A stretch of 64,000 nucleotides of DNA, taken from the NCBI RefSeq assembly GCF_016316925.1, contig NZ_JAEEGB010000014.1, forward strand, positions 156,995-220,994. Reading direction: 5' to 3'. Of this stretch, positions 37,486-46,493 are shown piece by piece. Numbering within the stretch: position 1 is the stretch's first letter; the number at the start of each line of letters is the position of its first letter. Position numbers and translations under genes: made by a program. Under the pieces are notes generated by a model. The model searched no databases. It saw nothing but the letters and a program-made list of their open reading frames with translations, and had not been told where the DNA came from. This DNA comes from Clostridium aciditolerans (GTDB lineage: Bacteria; Bacillota; Clostridia; Clostridiales; Clostridiaceae).

Positions 37486-37608
37486 ATGAGTAAGATTTTA
37501 AAAAGTTTTTTATGTATAGTGATAATGGTTATTTTATCTTTATATTTAGTTTCATGTAATTGGAAATGGGGTAAAATTTGGAGGAATAAATATGCTTACA
37601 TCGTTTAA
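37486..37608 (+). CDS. Small putative lipoprotein, 40 residues
   Basis: ATG at 37486, stop at 37606-37608. The product has a basic start (MSKILKS), a hydrophobic core and LVSC, which reads as a lipobox with Cys at 24, then a short Trp/Lys-rich tail. It overlaps the start of the permease gene by 17 bases in another frame, so translation could be coupled. The upstream AAAGAGAAG is only a fair ribosome site. It is the first reading frame after SigI-like site D. Confidence 0.5.
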   Translation: MSKILKSFLCIVIMVILSLYLVSCNWKWGKIWRNKYAYIV

Positions 37609-38746
37609 AATAGCAGGTCGATTTCTGAGATACAACAAAATACAAACACTTGTAATAATATTAGGGATAGCTATCGGGGTATCTGTTCAGATATTTATAG
37701 GACTATTAAGTAAAGGCCTTGAATCTACGTTATTAAATAAGGTTATAGGGAGTTCTGCTCATATAACTGTATATTCAACAAAGGGAGGCATAGCGGATTG
37801 GCAGGACAAAAAGAATAAGATTATAAAAGCAGATAAAGATATAAAATCGGCAGCCCCTGTAGTGGATTATCAAGCCTTTATAAAACTAAACGATATGACA
37901 GAGTCTGTACAAATAAGGGGATTTATTTATAACGACCTTAATTCACTTTACAGAATGAAGGATAGAATTTATGAAGGAAAGATGCTAGAGGATAGTGGTC
38001 AAGCTTTAATAGGTAGAGATTTAAAGGAAAGGTTAGGAGTTAATGTTGGAGACAAGATAACTATAATAACTATAGACAAGAAAAAAATTGAGCTTACTTT
38101 GGCGGGTTTTTACGATTTAGGAGCGGTTAAGGTAAATAGAACTTGGCTTATTACAGATTTAAAAACAGCACAAGACTTATTGGGCTTTGGAGATAAGGTT
38201 ACATCTATAGAAATAGGTGTAAATGATGTATACAATGCTGATATTACTGGGAAACACATAGAAAAAAGTTTAAATGATAAAAAGTTAAAGGTGGAGAACT
38301 GGAAGGATCAAAATAAGCTTTTATTTAGTGGACTAGTTGGACAGAAAATATGCACTATCATAATTGAGCTTTTTGTGCTGCTTGCAGCTGTTTTGAGTAT
38401 TATAAGTATACTCGGTATAAGTGTGGTTCAAAAATATAAGCAAATTGGCATTTTAAAAGCTATGGGAATGAGGGACTTTTCAGCTGCTTATGTATTCTTT
38501 ATACAAGCTTTTATACTTGGGGTATTAGGTACTGCTTTAGGCATTTGGCTTACACATATATATATAAAGTGTTTTAATACATATATAATTACTCCAGAAG
38601 GTACGCCAGTAATAAACATTATTGTTAGCCATAGGTTTATAGGCAAATCTGCTTTAATAGATATAGTCGCAGCAACCTTAGCAGCTTTTTTCCCGGCTGT
38701 AAATTCCTTTAGATTGAGTCCTGTGGAGGTAATAAAGAATGGGTAA
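37592..38746 (+). CDS. FtsX-type ABC permease (LolC/E-like, copy 2)
   Basis: 384 residues. The fold is the same as the permease at 6070: one N-terminal helix with ILGIAIGVSVQIFIGLLSKGLE, an external domain, then three helices with VVQKYKQIGILKAMGM. It overlaps the ATPase gene by 8 bases. Gene order (permease then ATPase) is swapped relative to copy 1. A decayed piece of a third copy, closest to this one, lies at 40328. Confidence 0.9.
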   Translation: MLTSFKIAGRFLRYNKIQTLVIILGIAIGVSVQIFIGLLSKGLESTLLNKVIGSSAHITVYSTKGGIADWQDKKNKIIKADKDIKSAAPVVDYQAFIKLNDMTESVQIRGFIYNDLNSLYRMKDRIYEGKMLEDSGQALIGRDLKERLGVNVGDKITIITIDKKKIELTLAGFYDLGAVKVNRTWLITDLKTAQDLLGFGDKVTSIEIGVNDVYNADITGKHIEKSLNDKKLKVENWKDQNKLLFSGLVGQKICTIIIELFVLLAAVLSIISILGISVVQKYKQIGILKAMGMRDFSAAYVFFIQAFILGVLGTALGIWLTHIYIKCFNTYIITPEGTPVINIIVSHRFIGKSALIDIVAATLAAFFPAVNSFRLSPVEVIKNG

Positions 38747-39410
38747 TGTTATAGAGTTAAAGGATGTAGATAAGATTTATGGAGGCAGAGTTAAAACTCA
38801 AGTTCTTCGTAATGTGAATCTAACTATAGAGGGGAGTGCCTTTACGGCTATTATAGGTGCTTCCGGCAGTGGAAAAACTACACTTTTAAATATAATTGGT
38901 ACATTAGATAAACCGACTAATGGAGAAGTTTATATAGATGGTAGTAGAATAGATAAAATGAGCAGAATAACTCTAGCTGCCCTTCGAAATCGGAAAATAG
39001 GATTTGTATTTCAGTTTCACTATCTTCTACCTGAATTTAATGCGTTAGAAAATGTACTTATGCCTCATACAATTAAGAGGTTTTTCTATGGAAGGAAGAC
39101 CCGTGAAAGAGCAGAGCTATTGCTTGAGTTAGTTGGTTTATCTAGCATAATGAAGAGTAAGATATATAATTTATCTGGCGGGCAGCAGCAGAGAGTAGCT
39201 ATTGCTAGAGCTCTTATGAATAAACCTAAGATTATTTTAGCAGATGAACCAACAGGTAATTTGGATTCTAATTCTGCTGAAGGCATATATAAAATATTTA
39301 GAGATATAAATAAGAAATTTGGTACAACTTTTGTAGTTATTACTCACGATGATAGAATAGCTAAGAAGGCGGATCGAATAATAGAAATAAAAGATGGTAT
39401 AATAATTTAA
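38739..39410 (+). CDS. ABC transporter ATP-binding protein, LolD/MacB subfamily (copy 2)
   Basis: 223 residues. Walker A GASGSGKTT, FQFHYLLPEFNA, signature LSGGQQQRVAIARAL, Walker B IILADEPTGNLDS and ITHDD are intact. It is strongly similar to the ATPase at 5368 but slightly shorter at the C-terminus. With the overlapping permease it forms a complete transporter of unknown substrate, probably co-transcribed from SigI-like site D. Confidence 0.93.
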   Translation: MGNVIELKDVDKIYGGRVKTQVLRNVNLTIEGSAFTAIIGASGSGKTTLLNIIGTLDKPTNGEVYIDGSRIDKMSRITLAALRNRKIGFVFQFHYLLPEFNALENVLMPHTIKRFFYGRKTRERAELLLELVGLSSIMKSKIYNLSGGQQQRVAIARALMNKPKIILADEPTGNLDSNSAEGIYKIFRDINKKFGTTFVVITHDDRIAKKADRIIEIKDGIII

Positions 39411-39455
39411 GGTATTAAATTTCTTGTTAAGTTTTTTAATTAAGGAGTGGCGCAT

Positions 39456-39986
39456 TTGAAGAAAGTATTATTGGTTATATTATGCATCTTTTGGATGGGA
39501 TTTATATTTTATAATTCTTCAAATATTGGTGAGGTTTCAGAAGAGAGAAGTCACCGTGTGCTGAATGATATAAAAAATAAGTATCATCAGGTTAAAAAAG
39601 AAGAAAAAATTGTAGTAAATAATTCTAAAATTTCTAATGAAAAGCCTGTACAAAGCAATATAGTAGATAATGAATCTTTGAATAAAAGAGAGGAAAATTT
39701 AAATATAATTTTGAGAAAGAATGCACATGCCTTTGAATATCTAGTTCTTGCTATGATAGTAACTGCTGCACTATTTTCATTTAACATAAAAGGAAAATCA
39801 GCATTAATTTATATAATGTTTGTATGTTTATTCTATGCAGTTACAGATGAGTTTCATCAAGTGTTTGTACCTGGAAGAGCATCCTTAGTAAGCGATGTAT
39901 TAATAGACTTTGCTGGAAGCCTAATAGGCATGTTGATTTACTATTTATCTTACTATAAGTTTTTTAAACGAAATCAAGTCTACTAA
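39456..39986 (+). CDS. VanZ-like family membrane protein
   Basis: 176 residues from TTG at 39456, chosen because AAGGAG (39442-39447) fits it better than the in-frame GTG at 39447. A first membrane helix (about 4-20) is followed by a long polar, Lys/Glu/Asn-rich loop (about 25-85), then three helices with the VanZ pattern RKNAHAFEYLVLAMIV and YAVTDEFHQVFVPGRASLVSDVLIDFAGSLIG. VanZ proteins affect glycopeptide sensitivity in some species; the biochemical role is unknown. It follows the ABC pair by 45 bp and may be in its operon. Confidence 0.88.
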   Translation: MKKVLLVILCIFWMGFIFYNSSNIGEVSEERSHRVLNDIKNKYHQVKKEEKIVVNNSKISNEKPVQSNIVDNESLNKREENLNIILRKNAHAFEYLVLAMIVTAALFSFNIKGKSALIYIMFVCLFYAVTDEFHQVFVPGRASLVSDVLIDFAGSLIGMLIYYLSYYKFFKRNQVY

Positions 39987-40049
39987 AGGATATAGTTAGG
40001 AATAGTAAACTTTAAATTTTAATCGAGTTGTAATCTTGTCTTTTAGTTA

Positions 40050-40145
40050 CTATTCCCTGATATCTTTGCCTGCAGCTTTGCATAGTGCTAATGTTATTAT
40101 AGTTGTAAGAATTATAAACAGTACTATTGTAGAAGTTACCAACAT
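40050..40145 (-). CDS. Small single-helix membrane peptide, 31 residues
   Basis: On the minus strand, AAAGGTGATGAT stands directly before ATG (40145-40143); the frame runs to a TAG at 40052-40050. The product, starting MLVTSTIV, is one hydrophobic helix (LFIILTTIITLAL) with a charged end CKAAGKDIRE. Such peptides are usually missed by gene finders. I see no family. A 63-codon plus-strand frame over the same bases has no ribosome site and is less likely. Confidence 0.5.
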   Translation of the reverse strand: MLVTSTIVLFIILTTIITLALCKAAGKDIRE

Positions 40146-40327
40146 ATCATCACCTTTTCATTATATTAATTTATTTTTGCATCACTTTACAAGTAATCTA
40201 GATCTACCCAAAAATATAATACACTAAATGCACTGTAGTTATCAATACTAATTTGAGCAAACTAGTATAGATTAGTAGTATCTAGTACTATAATTAGTAT
40301 TGACGAAAAATGAATAATTAAAACAAT

Positions 40328-40396
40328 ATAATAAGTATTCTTAGAATAAGTGTGGTTCAAAAGTATAAGCAGATAGGAGTTTTAAAGGATTATTAG
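40328..40396 (+). pseudogene. Degraded fragment of an FtsX-type permease gene
   Basis: The frame reads ISILRISVVQKYKQIGVLK then a stop at 40394-40396. This matches ISILGISVVQKYKQIGILK of the permease at 37592 (its coupling loop) in all but two positions, with clear nucleotide similarity. No flanking permease sequence remains. It is the trace of a third copy or of a local duplication followed by deletion. The rest of 40146-40551 shows no intact gene apart from the start region of the next gene. Confidence 0.85.
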
Positions 40397-40551
40397 ATGC
40401 TTCTGTGATATTAATATACATCATTTAATATTATACTTTAATGGTATAACAGCCGTTTATATAGGTAAGCAATAAATTGCACTTAAATATGTTGAAGTAT
40501 AAATTTACCAATGTTATAATAGCATTAGTAATGTGAAGGGGGATAATTACT

Positions 40552-42675
40552 ATGAACATGAAAAAGATAGCTTGTTTATTATCAATAAGCTTATGTTTAA
40601 GTATAGGTGTTACTACTAGAACGAAGGCCGCAGTTAACCCAGAGAGAATAGGAGGAGCAAATAGATATGATACATCTATTGCTGTCTCAAAAAATGGATG
40701 GAATGCTACATCCGATTATGTTGTAATTGCTAGTGGAGAGGATTTCGGTGATGCTCTTAGTGCAGCACCTTTAGCTAAAAAATATAATGCTCCAATTTTA
40801 TTAGTTTCAAAAGATAATTTGGACAACCAATCTGATTCAGCTTCTAATTTAACTAATGAACTATCTAGATTGAAAGCAAAAAAAGCATTTATAATTGGTG
40901 GAACAGGATCAGTATCTTCAAAGGTTGAGGATGCAATTAAAAATAAAGGAATAGAAATAGAAAGAATTTCTGGAAATGACAGATACGACACATCTGTTGA
41001 GATAGCTAAAAAAGTGGGAGCAAATAATGGTGTGATTATAGCTAAGGGAGATGACTTTATAGATGCTCTTAGTGCGGCACCTATTGCAGCTTCAAAAGAA
41101 ATGCCTATAATACTTGTACCAAAAGACAAAGTTAATGATACATTACAGAATTACTTAAAGAACAATAATATATCAAAAACATATGTTATAGGCGATAAAG
41201 ACATTATCAATGATGATGTAGTAAAACAGTTTCCAAATACAGAAAGAATCACTGGAAACAATGAGTATGAAAGAAACATAAATACTATAAATAAATTCTC
41301 TAAGGACCTTAAATATGATACAGTTTATTTTGCAAGCAGAAAAGGCTTCGCTGATTCTTTATCAGGCTCTGCATTAGCAGCATTAACAGCTTCACCAATA
41401 ATTTTAGTTGATGAAAATTCTGAAGCAAAGGTTAAGGAATACATTGATAGCAAGATAAAAGATATTGGACAAGTTAATGTATTAGGCGGAGAAGGAGTTG
41501 TAAATACATCATTACTAGAAAAGATACTTCCAATGAACAAAAATCAAGGTGTAAACAGTGGATTATTAAAGGCAACTTTAAATCAAAATAATATTAACTC
41601 TATGGAGAGTGACAGTACTATAGGAGTAAATGCTAGCGTTAAGGACTTACCAAAAGAAGAACAAAGTCAAGCAGATAAAATAATTCCTATAATAAATAAT
41701 TCAAAAATGAACTTTAATATAAAGATGAATGGAAACAGTAATAAAACATTATCAAATGTTCAAGAAGACATAAGCATTCAAGTAGCAGGAATGAACATAC
41801 AAACAACGGCTTGGGTAAGCTTAGATATGACAGGAAGTCAGCCTAAGATGAAAGAGATTGTAAAGATTCCTGAAGTTGCAGCACAATATCTTCCGCCACA
41901 GTTTGCAGGAAAACAATATATGGTTATGGATCCTATTGCGGTAGATTCTAAAGTCATGCCTGGAGCAAATAATATTACGGGTTTAATGGATTTTAGCAAG
42001 AACTTTCAACCACAATTCCAAAGCTTTATGGAAAAATATTTAGAAAACTGGAATCCAGGCTTTAAATTTATTGACTATAAAGGATTAATGAGAGTTAATA
42101 ATAAAGATGGAATAAAGTATGCACAAACCTATCAGTTAAAGCTTAACGATATGACATTTAAATCTTTATTAAATTATACGGCAACTGATGCAGTGCAAAA
42201 TAAAGAGTTCATTAGCTTCATGAAGCAATTTATGCTGTCATGTGTTGATCTTTCAGGAGCACCAAACAAAGAGCAACAAAAGCAGGACATAGAAAAGGTA
42301 TTTGCTAATATGGCTTCAAATCCTCAAGAGTCTATGAAGCAGATAAAGACATTTATGGATGCAATAAAAGATTTAAAAGTAATTGGGGATAAAGGAATAG
42401 ATATAACCTATAATATCTGCGATGGTTATATCATTGGAGAAACTGGTGTTGTTGATTTACAATTAGACATTCATAAGTTTGTTGAGGTTATGAATAAATT
42501 GAGCAATACTCAAGGTGCAACAACTGAAGATGTAAAAGGTATCCTTGGACTTGGATTTAACTATAATACTCAAAACTATAACATTAATAAAGATGTGAAA
42601 ATAACTATTCCTCAACTAACGAAAGAAAATTCTTTTGATTATATGGAGCTTATTAATTTAGGAAACAACAAGTAG
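40552..42675 (+). CDS. Secreted cell-wall-binding protein with three CWB2 repeats and a long unknown C-terminal domain
   Basis: 707 residues. The signal peptide ends near TKAA (about 27). Three CWB2 modules (about 30-325) start RIGGANRYDTS, RISGNDRYDTS and RITGNNEYERN and contain GEDFGDAL, GDDFIDAL and RKGFADSL. The remaining 380 residues are polar and beta-rich, with no motif I recognise. AAGGGGG lies 9 bases upstream of the ATG. It is related to the CWB2 protein at 11556 in its N-terminal half only. A palindromic repeat follows the stop. Confidence 0.92.
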   Translation: MNMKKIACLLSISLCLSIGVTTRTKAAVNPERIGGANRYDTSIAVSKNGWNATSDYVVIASGEDFGDALSAAPLAKKYNAPILLVSKDNLDNQSDSASNLTNELSRLKAKKAFIIGGTGSVSSKVEDAIKNKGIEIERISGNDRYDTSVEIAKKVGANNGVIIAKGDDFIDALSAAPIAASKEMPIILVPKDKVNDTLQNYLKNNNISKTYVIGDKDIINDDVVKQFPNTERITGNNEYERNINTINKFSKDLKYDTVYFASRKGFADSLSGSALAALTASPIILVDENSEAKVKEYIDSKIKDIGQVNVLGGEGVVNTSLLEKILPMNKNQGVNSGLLKATLNQNNINSMESDSTIGVNASVKDLPKEEQSQADKIIPIINNSKMNFNIKMNGNSNKTLSNVQEDISIQVAGMNIQTTAWVSLDMTGSQPKMKEIVKIPEVAAQYLPPQFAGKQYMVMDPIAVDSKVMPGANNITGLMDFSKNFQPQFQSFMEKYLENWNPGFKFIDYKGLMRVNNKDGIKYAQTYQLKLNDMTFKSLLNYTATDAVQNKEFISFMKQFMLSCVDLSGAPNKEQQKQDIEKVFANMASNPQESMKQIKTFMDAIKDLKVIGDKGIDITYNICDGYIIGETGVVDLQLDIHKFVEVMNKLSNTQGATTEDVKGILGLGFNYNTQNYNINKDVKITIPQLTKENSFDYMELINLGNNK

Positions 42676-42681
42676 AGTGAT

Positions 42682-42736
42682 GGGGACAGTTCGCAATTTT
42701 TCATCAATAGTATGATGAAAAATTGTGAACTGTCCC
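42682..42736. repeat. Palindromic REP-like repeat (GGGGACAGTTCGCAATTTTTC family)
   Basis: 55 bp. Left arm 42682-42702, loop with a small ATCA/TGAT inner pair, right arm to CTGTCCC at 42736. It lies 7 bp after the CWB2 stop codon and could serve as a terminator. Confidence 0.9.
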
Positions 42737-42854
42737 TTAGTTTTAGAATAAAGTATCGTAAGATTTTTGCAAATAATTAGATTTTATTAATAGGAAAAAT
42801 GATGTATAATTTTTATAATATACAAATTAAGAGTATTGGAGGATTGGACAAAAG

Positions 42855-44474
42855 ATGAAGAATAAACTTTCTGCAGTAAAGAATAGGATTAGAAGCAAAT
42901 CAGTATATGGTAAAATACAGAGTACAATTTCATTTCTAGCTTTAACAATATTTCTAGTTGCTAGTTCTTCTTTTAAGGTACAAGCATCTAGTCAGACACT
43001 AGATGAAGCTAGGGCTATTATTAGAGACAACTATGTGACTCCAGTATCTGATAGTGTTCTAAATGCACCAACTATAGAGGAGATTGTAAAGGGACTAAAC
43101 GATCCTTACTCTCAATATTTTTCTAAGCAACAGGAGGAAGATTTTTTAAATAGCATAGACAATAAAATGTATGGCATAGGTATATCAGTAGAAATGGTTG
43201 CTGAGGGAGTTAAAGTAAAAGCAGTTATAGATAACTCACCAGCTCTAGAGTCAGGAATTCATGAAGGTGATATAATAATTTCTGCTAACGATAAATCATT
43301 AGCAGGGTTGAAAGTGGAGGAAGCAACATCCTATATAAAAGGAGAATCAGGAACAACTGTAAAACTCCAGGTAAAAAGAGCAGATGCTATATTGAGTTTC
43401 AGCGTAATGAGAAGAGAGATAAGCCTTCCAACAGTAACAGGCAAAATGTTGAGTGAAAACACTGCCTACATCAACATTGTATCTTTCGGTGGGGACACTT
43501 CGCAATTATTCAGCAAAAAGCTGCAGGAATTAAATATGAAGAATCCCCATAGCTACATAATAGACTTAAGGAATAATGGCGGTGGATATATGGGGACAGC
43601 TCTTGAGATAGCTGGAAACTTTATCGGATCTAATCCTGCAATTACGGTGGAAGATAGAGAAGGCAATAAGGTAAGGTATTTAGCAGGAGGTAAGGGAATC
43701 ACTATAGACAAACCTGTAATTTTTCTTATAAATGAATATACAGCAAGTGCTTCGGAAATTTTATCTGCTGCAGTAAAGGATTATAAGAAGGCCTTTTTTA
43801 TTGGTGTGACTACTTATGGAAAAGGGGTTGCTCAACAGATGTTTCCTTTATCAGATGGAAGCGCTCTTAAGATAACTACAGAAAAGTTTTACTCACCTCT
43901 AGGTAATGCAATTCAGAAAGTTGGAGTAACACCTGATTTTGAGGCAAAAGATGTTGATTCTTTGGCAGTTGCTGAATTATTTTCCGGGAAATGTATGAAT
44001 GATGTAGATAAAAGAGGTTATGTAAAAGTAAATTATGCAGGAAAAGATTTTGAGATCAACTTAAACTTAGCTAAAGACGAAAAACACTGGGGTGCATTTA
44101 AGTATATATTGAATAAAGTTTCCAAGGACAACGTATATGTGGGAACCGATAAGGGCTGGGTTAAAGCACCTACAGACTATTTTGATAATGCTTATAAATT
44201 TTTATATGCTAATTACAAATATTTAGATACTCTGAAGGACGTTGCACAGAATAAAGTATTTACTATAAGTTTTAATAAAGAGGTGAATGCTGATACAGTT
44301 AAAGATTACACTAACATGGAATTTATTGATGGAGAAACTGGACAACGTGTGGCTTTTGATGTGAAAAAGGCTGATGATAAAAAAATAAGCATAGTGCCTA
44401 AAGAAAATTTAAAAAGCGGAAAGACTTATTATATAAAGATAAAAGATGTAATAAGACCTGTCACAGTGAAATAG
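42855..44474 (+). CDS. S41-family C-terminal processing peptidase with PDZ and Ig-like domains
   Basis: 539 residues. A membrane or signal segment (about 20-45) precedes a PDZ domain (GIGISVEM...SPALESGIHEGDIIISANDKSL, about 96-175) and the S41 catalytic domain: YIIDLRNNGGGYMGTALEIA, NEYTASASEIL (catalytic Ser) and TYGKGVAQ (catalytic Lys). The C-terminal 100 residues are an SbsA-like Ig module. The outer-surface protease may process wall or exported proteins. Codons 212-219 (43491-43511) match the REP-like repeat in 19 of 21 bases. Confidence 0.92.
   Translation: MKNKLSAVKNRIRSKSVYGKIQSTISFLALTIFLVASSSFKVQASSQTLDEARAIIRDNYVTPVSDSVLNAPTIEEIVKGLNDPYSQYFSKQQEEDFLNSIDNKMYGIGISVEMVAEGVKVKAVIDNSPALESGIHEGDIIISANDKSLAGLKVEEATSYIKGESGTTVKLQVKRADAILSFSVMRREISLPTVTGKMLSENTAYINIVSFGGDTSQLFSKKLQELNMKNPHSYIIDLRNNGGGYMGTALEIAGNFIGSNPAITVEDREGNKVRYLAGGKGITIDKPVIFLINEYTASASEILSAAVKDYKKAFFIGVTTYGKGVAQQMFPLSDGSALKITTEKFYSPLGNAIQKVGVTPDFEAKDVDSLAVAELFSGKCMNDVDKRGYVKVNYAGKDFEINLNLAKDEKHWGAFKYILNKVSKDNVYVGTDKGWVKAPTDYFDNAYKFLYANYKYLDTLKDVAQNKVFTISFNKEVNADTVKDYTNMEFIDGETGQRVAFDVKKADDKKISIVPKENLKSGKTYYIKIKDVIRPVTVK
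43491..43511 (+). repeat. REP-like half-site inside the S41 peptidase gene
   Basis: GGGGACACTTCGCAATTATTC differs from the half-site at 42682 in two of 21 positions. It codes for GDTSQLF in frame. The family often has a similar F-G-x-x-T-x-x-x-F pattern here, so convergence is not excluded. Confidence 0.55.
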
Positions 44475-44483
44475 GAGAATGTG

Positions 44484-45194
44484 ATGGGGACACAATACAA
44501 TTTTTCAACAATTAACTATAAAATTATTAGAAAACGTAGAAAAACTATTGGAATTAAGATTACAGATAAGGGAGAAGTCATAATTACTTCTCCTTTTGGT
44601 GTGAGCGAAGAAACTATTAAAAATATCATAAAGAAGAAACAAAAATGGATAACTGATAAGGTTAAACTCATTAAAGAAGCTAATTTTGCCTATAACAGAG
44701 CTTTTAAGGATGGGGAAAGGTTTCTATTTTTAGGGAAAGAGTTGGAATTAGAGATTATTAAAGGTAATAAACCTATATGCAATGCCGAAATAGAGGGTGA
44801 GAAAGTTAGGGTTTTTATAAACTTAAGCAGTATGACCAGTGGGGACACAATATCTAATGCTATTGTAAAGCTATATAGAAAAGAGGCGGCTAGATTATTC
44901 AAAGAGAGAACAGATATATATAGCAAGGTTCTTGGTGTAGGCCCTAAAAGAATATTTATTAAGGATCAGAAAACTTTATGGGGAAGTTGTTCATCGAAAG
45001 GAAATATAAATTATAATTATAGAATTATAATGGCACCGATTAGCATTGTTGATTATATAGTTGTACACGAATTATGTCATTTAATACACATGAATCATTC
45101 TAAGGAATATTGGAATACAGTGAAATCTATTTTACCTGATTGTGAAAAAAGAAGAAAATGGTTGAAAGACAATGGACATGTATTGAAAATTTGA
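44484..45194 (+). CDS. YgjP-like (DUF45/M48-type) metallopeptidase domain protein
   Basis: 236 residues from the ATG at 44484 (AGGAG at 44473-44477). The fold begins with NYKIIRKRRKTIGIKI, and the zinc motif HELCHLIHMNHSKEYW (HExxH plus a downstream His) is at about 193-208. WGSCSSKGNINYNYRIIMAP is the family signature. Function in the cell is unclear; some relatives act in protein quality control. The first codons are formed by a REP-like half-site (44486-44506). It lies 9 bp after the S41 gene and is probably co-transcribed. Confidence 0.9.
   Translation: MGTQYNFSTINYKIIRKRRKTIGIKITDKGEVIITSPFGVSEETIKNIIKKKQKWITDKVKLIKEANFAYNRAFKDGERFLFLGKELELEIIKGNKPICNAEIEGEKVRVFINLSSMTSGDTISNAIVKLYRKEAARLFKERTDIYSKVLGVGPKRIFIKDQKTLWGSCSSKGNINYNYRIIMAPISIVDYIVVHELCHLIHMNHSKEYWNTVKSILPDCEKRRKWLKDNGHVLKI
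44486..44506 (+). repeat. REP-like half-site forming the 5' coding end of the YgjP-like gene
   Basis: GGGGACACAATACAATTTTTC matches the family consensus in about 18 of 21 bases. It overlaps the last base of the ATG and encodes GTQYNFS. Confidence 0.65.
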
Positions 45195-45247
45195 TGATAC
45201 ATAGTTCTTGTTCAGCTTCAGCTTCTGCAGTTTCTGCTGCAGTTTCT

Positions 45248-45294
45248 GGGGACGATTTACAATTATTATTTATTAAAAATTGTAAACCGTCCCC
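45248..45294. repeat. Palindromic REP-like repeat, left flank of the RAYT gene
   Basis: 47 bp: GGGGACGATTTACAATT at the left and AATTGTAAACCGTCCCC at the right, with a short A/T loop. It is the nearest copy downstream of the transposase gene. Short TAATAACAAA repeats follow at 45298-45330. Confidence 0.9.
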
Positions 45295-45463
45295 AAGTAA
45301 TAACAAATAATAACAAATAATAATAGCAAGTAAGGTAATAAGATAGAACTAACGCATATACAATGCATAATCACTATAGTTTTATTAATAATTTAACTTA
45401 TCTTAGATGCTTGTACAATTATTTATAGATAAAAATTTTAAATTAGGTTAGCAAATTTTTAAA

Positions 45464-46378
45464 CTATGCAGACCTACTGTAGCTTATAAAATCATCAACT
45501 ATATTTCTATATTTTTCAGAAGTATTAATCAACGAGATCCCTTTTTCACATAGTCTTCCAATGTTAGAATAGGTTAAATTCCCTATAGTTTTCGAAATAT
45601 CACTAAATTTAAAATCACATAAAGATCTCATTAGAACTACGCAAATTGATTTAGACTCTATGTTTTTATGATTATACTTTGTATGAATGCAAAAAGACTC
45701 TTTATTGTAATGAGAAACAAAGTCTATTATATCTGTAGGCTTAAAATTCCTAACAAGTATATGTTTCATAGGAGTATAATAACTTTCAGAACTATTAAAT
45801 TCTAGTTCATCCTTAATTTTTAAAGCGTTAAATTTGCACACAAATTCCAAATAAGATTTACGTGCCAATCTCTTATTAGTACTAAAATATTTTAGTATAA
45901 AATCTATATCTAAAATATCAGAATATTTTGAGGGCATTCCAGCATAAACTTTAAGGCTTGAGTATTTATATTTGTGAACACAATTTTTATAGTTTGGAAT
46001 ATCCTTAGGATTATTATGTATATAAGCAGAAGCTGCAACAACATAACTATCCTTTTCTATAGGCTTACTTTTAAATCTATCAGAAAACAAGTGACCATGT
46101 CTTGAATACTTTTTATTATAGTATAGGGCATAGCTTTGATTTATGGACTTCATAAACTTAGATATATCAGCACCATTGTCATTAACTTGCAAATGATAGT
46201 GAGTATCCATAAGAACGTATGAATATATAGTAAACATATAAATTTTTTGATATTTTCTTACTATATTTAGAAATTTATCTTTATCTTTAAAGTCTACAAA
46301 TAGTTGAAGTTCACTAATGCTTCTGCTCATAATGTGATGAATATTGCTTAAACCTTTTTTCCGTGGAGTTCTACTCAA
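45464..46378 (-). CDS. REP-associated tyrosine transposase (RAYT, Y1_Tnp/IS200-like)
   Basis: 304 residues. The N-terminal RAYT pattern (RTPRKKGLSNIHHIMSRSI), the HUH motif THYHLQV (about 60-66) and the downstream NQSYALYYNKKYSRHGHLFSDRFKSKPIE with the candidate catalytic Tyr are present, followed by AAYIHNNP. The C-terminal 150 residues are variable, as in other Firmicutes RAYTs. Palindromic repeats of the GGGGACRG family lie on both sides (45248-45294 and 46494-46552). RAYTs cut single strands at such palindromes and can spread them. No standard insertion-sequence ends are visible. Confidence 0.92.
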   Translation of the reverse strand: MSRTPRKKGLSNIHHIMSRSISELQLFVDFKDKDKFLNIVRKYQKIYMFTIYSYVLMDTHYHLQVNDNGADISKFMKSINQSYALYYNKKYSRHGHLFSDRFKSKPIEKDSYVVAASAYIHNNPKDIPNYKNCVHKYKYSSLKVYAGMPSKYSDILDIDFILKYFSTNKRLARKSYLEFVCKFNALKIKDELEFNSSESYYTPMKHILVRNFKPTDIIDFVSHYNKESFCIHTKYNHKNIESKSICVVLMRSLCDFKFSDISKTIGNLTYSNIGRLCEKGISLINTSEKYRNIVDDFISYSRSA

Positions 46379-46493
46379 TGACTACCACTCCTTTCATGTT
46401 TTATTAGAATTATTGACAAACGATAACAAATTAATCCTTTATAGATTAATAAATGGGATTAGATTTAATAATTATCTAAATGAGTATCGGTAT

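Noticed and set aside
40036-40227. 63-codon plus-strand frame
   Set aside because: No ribosome site and no plausible product; the minus-strand 31-codon frame in the same place has a good site.
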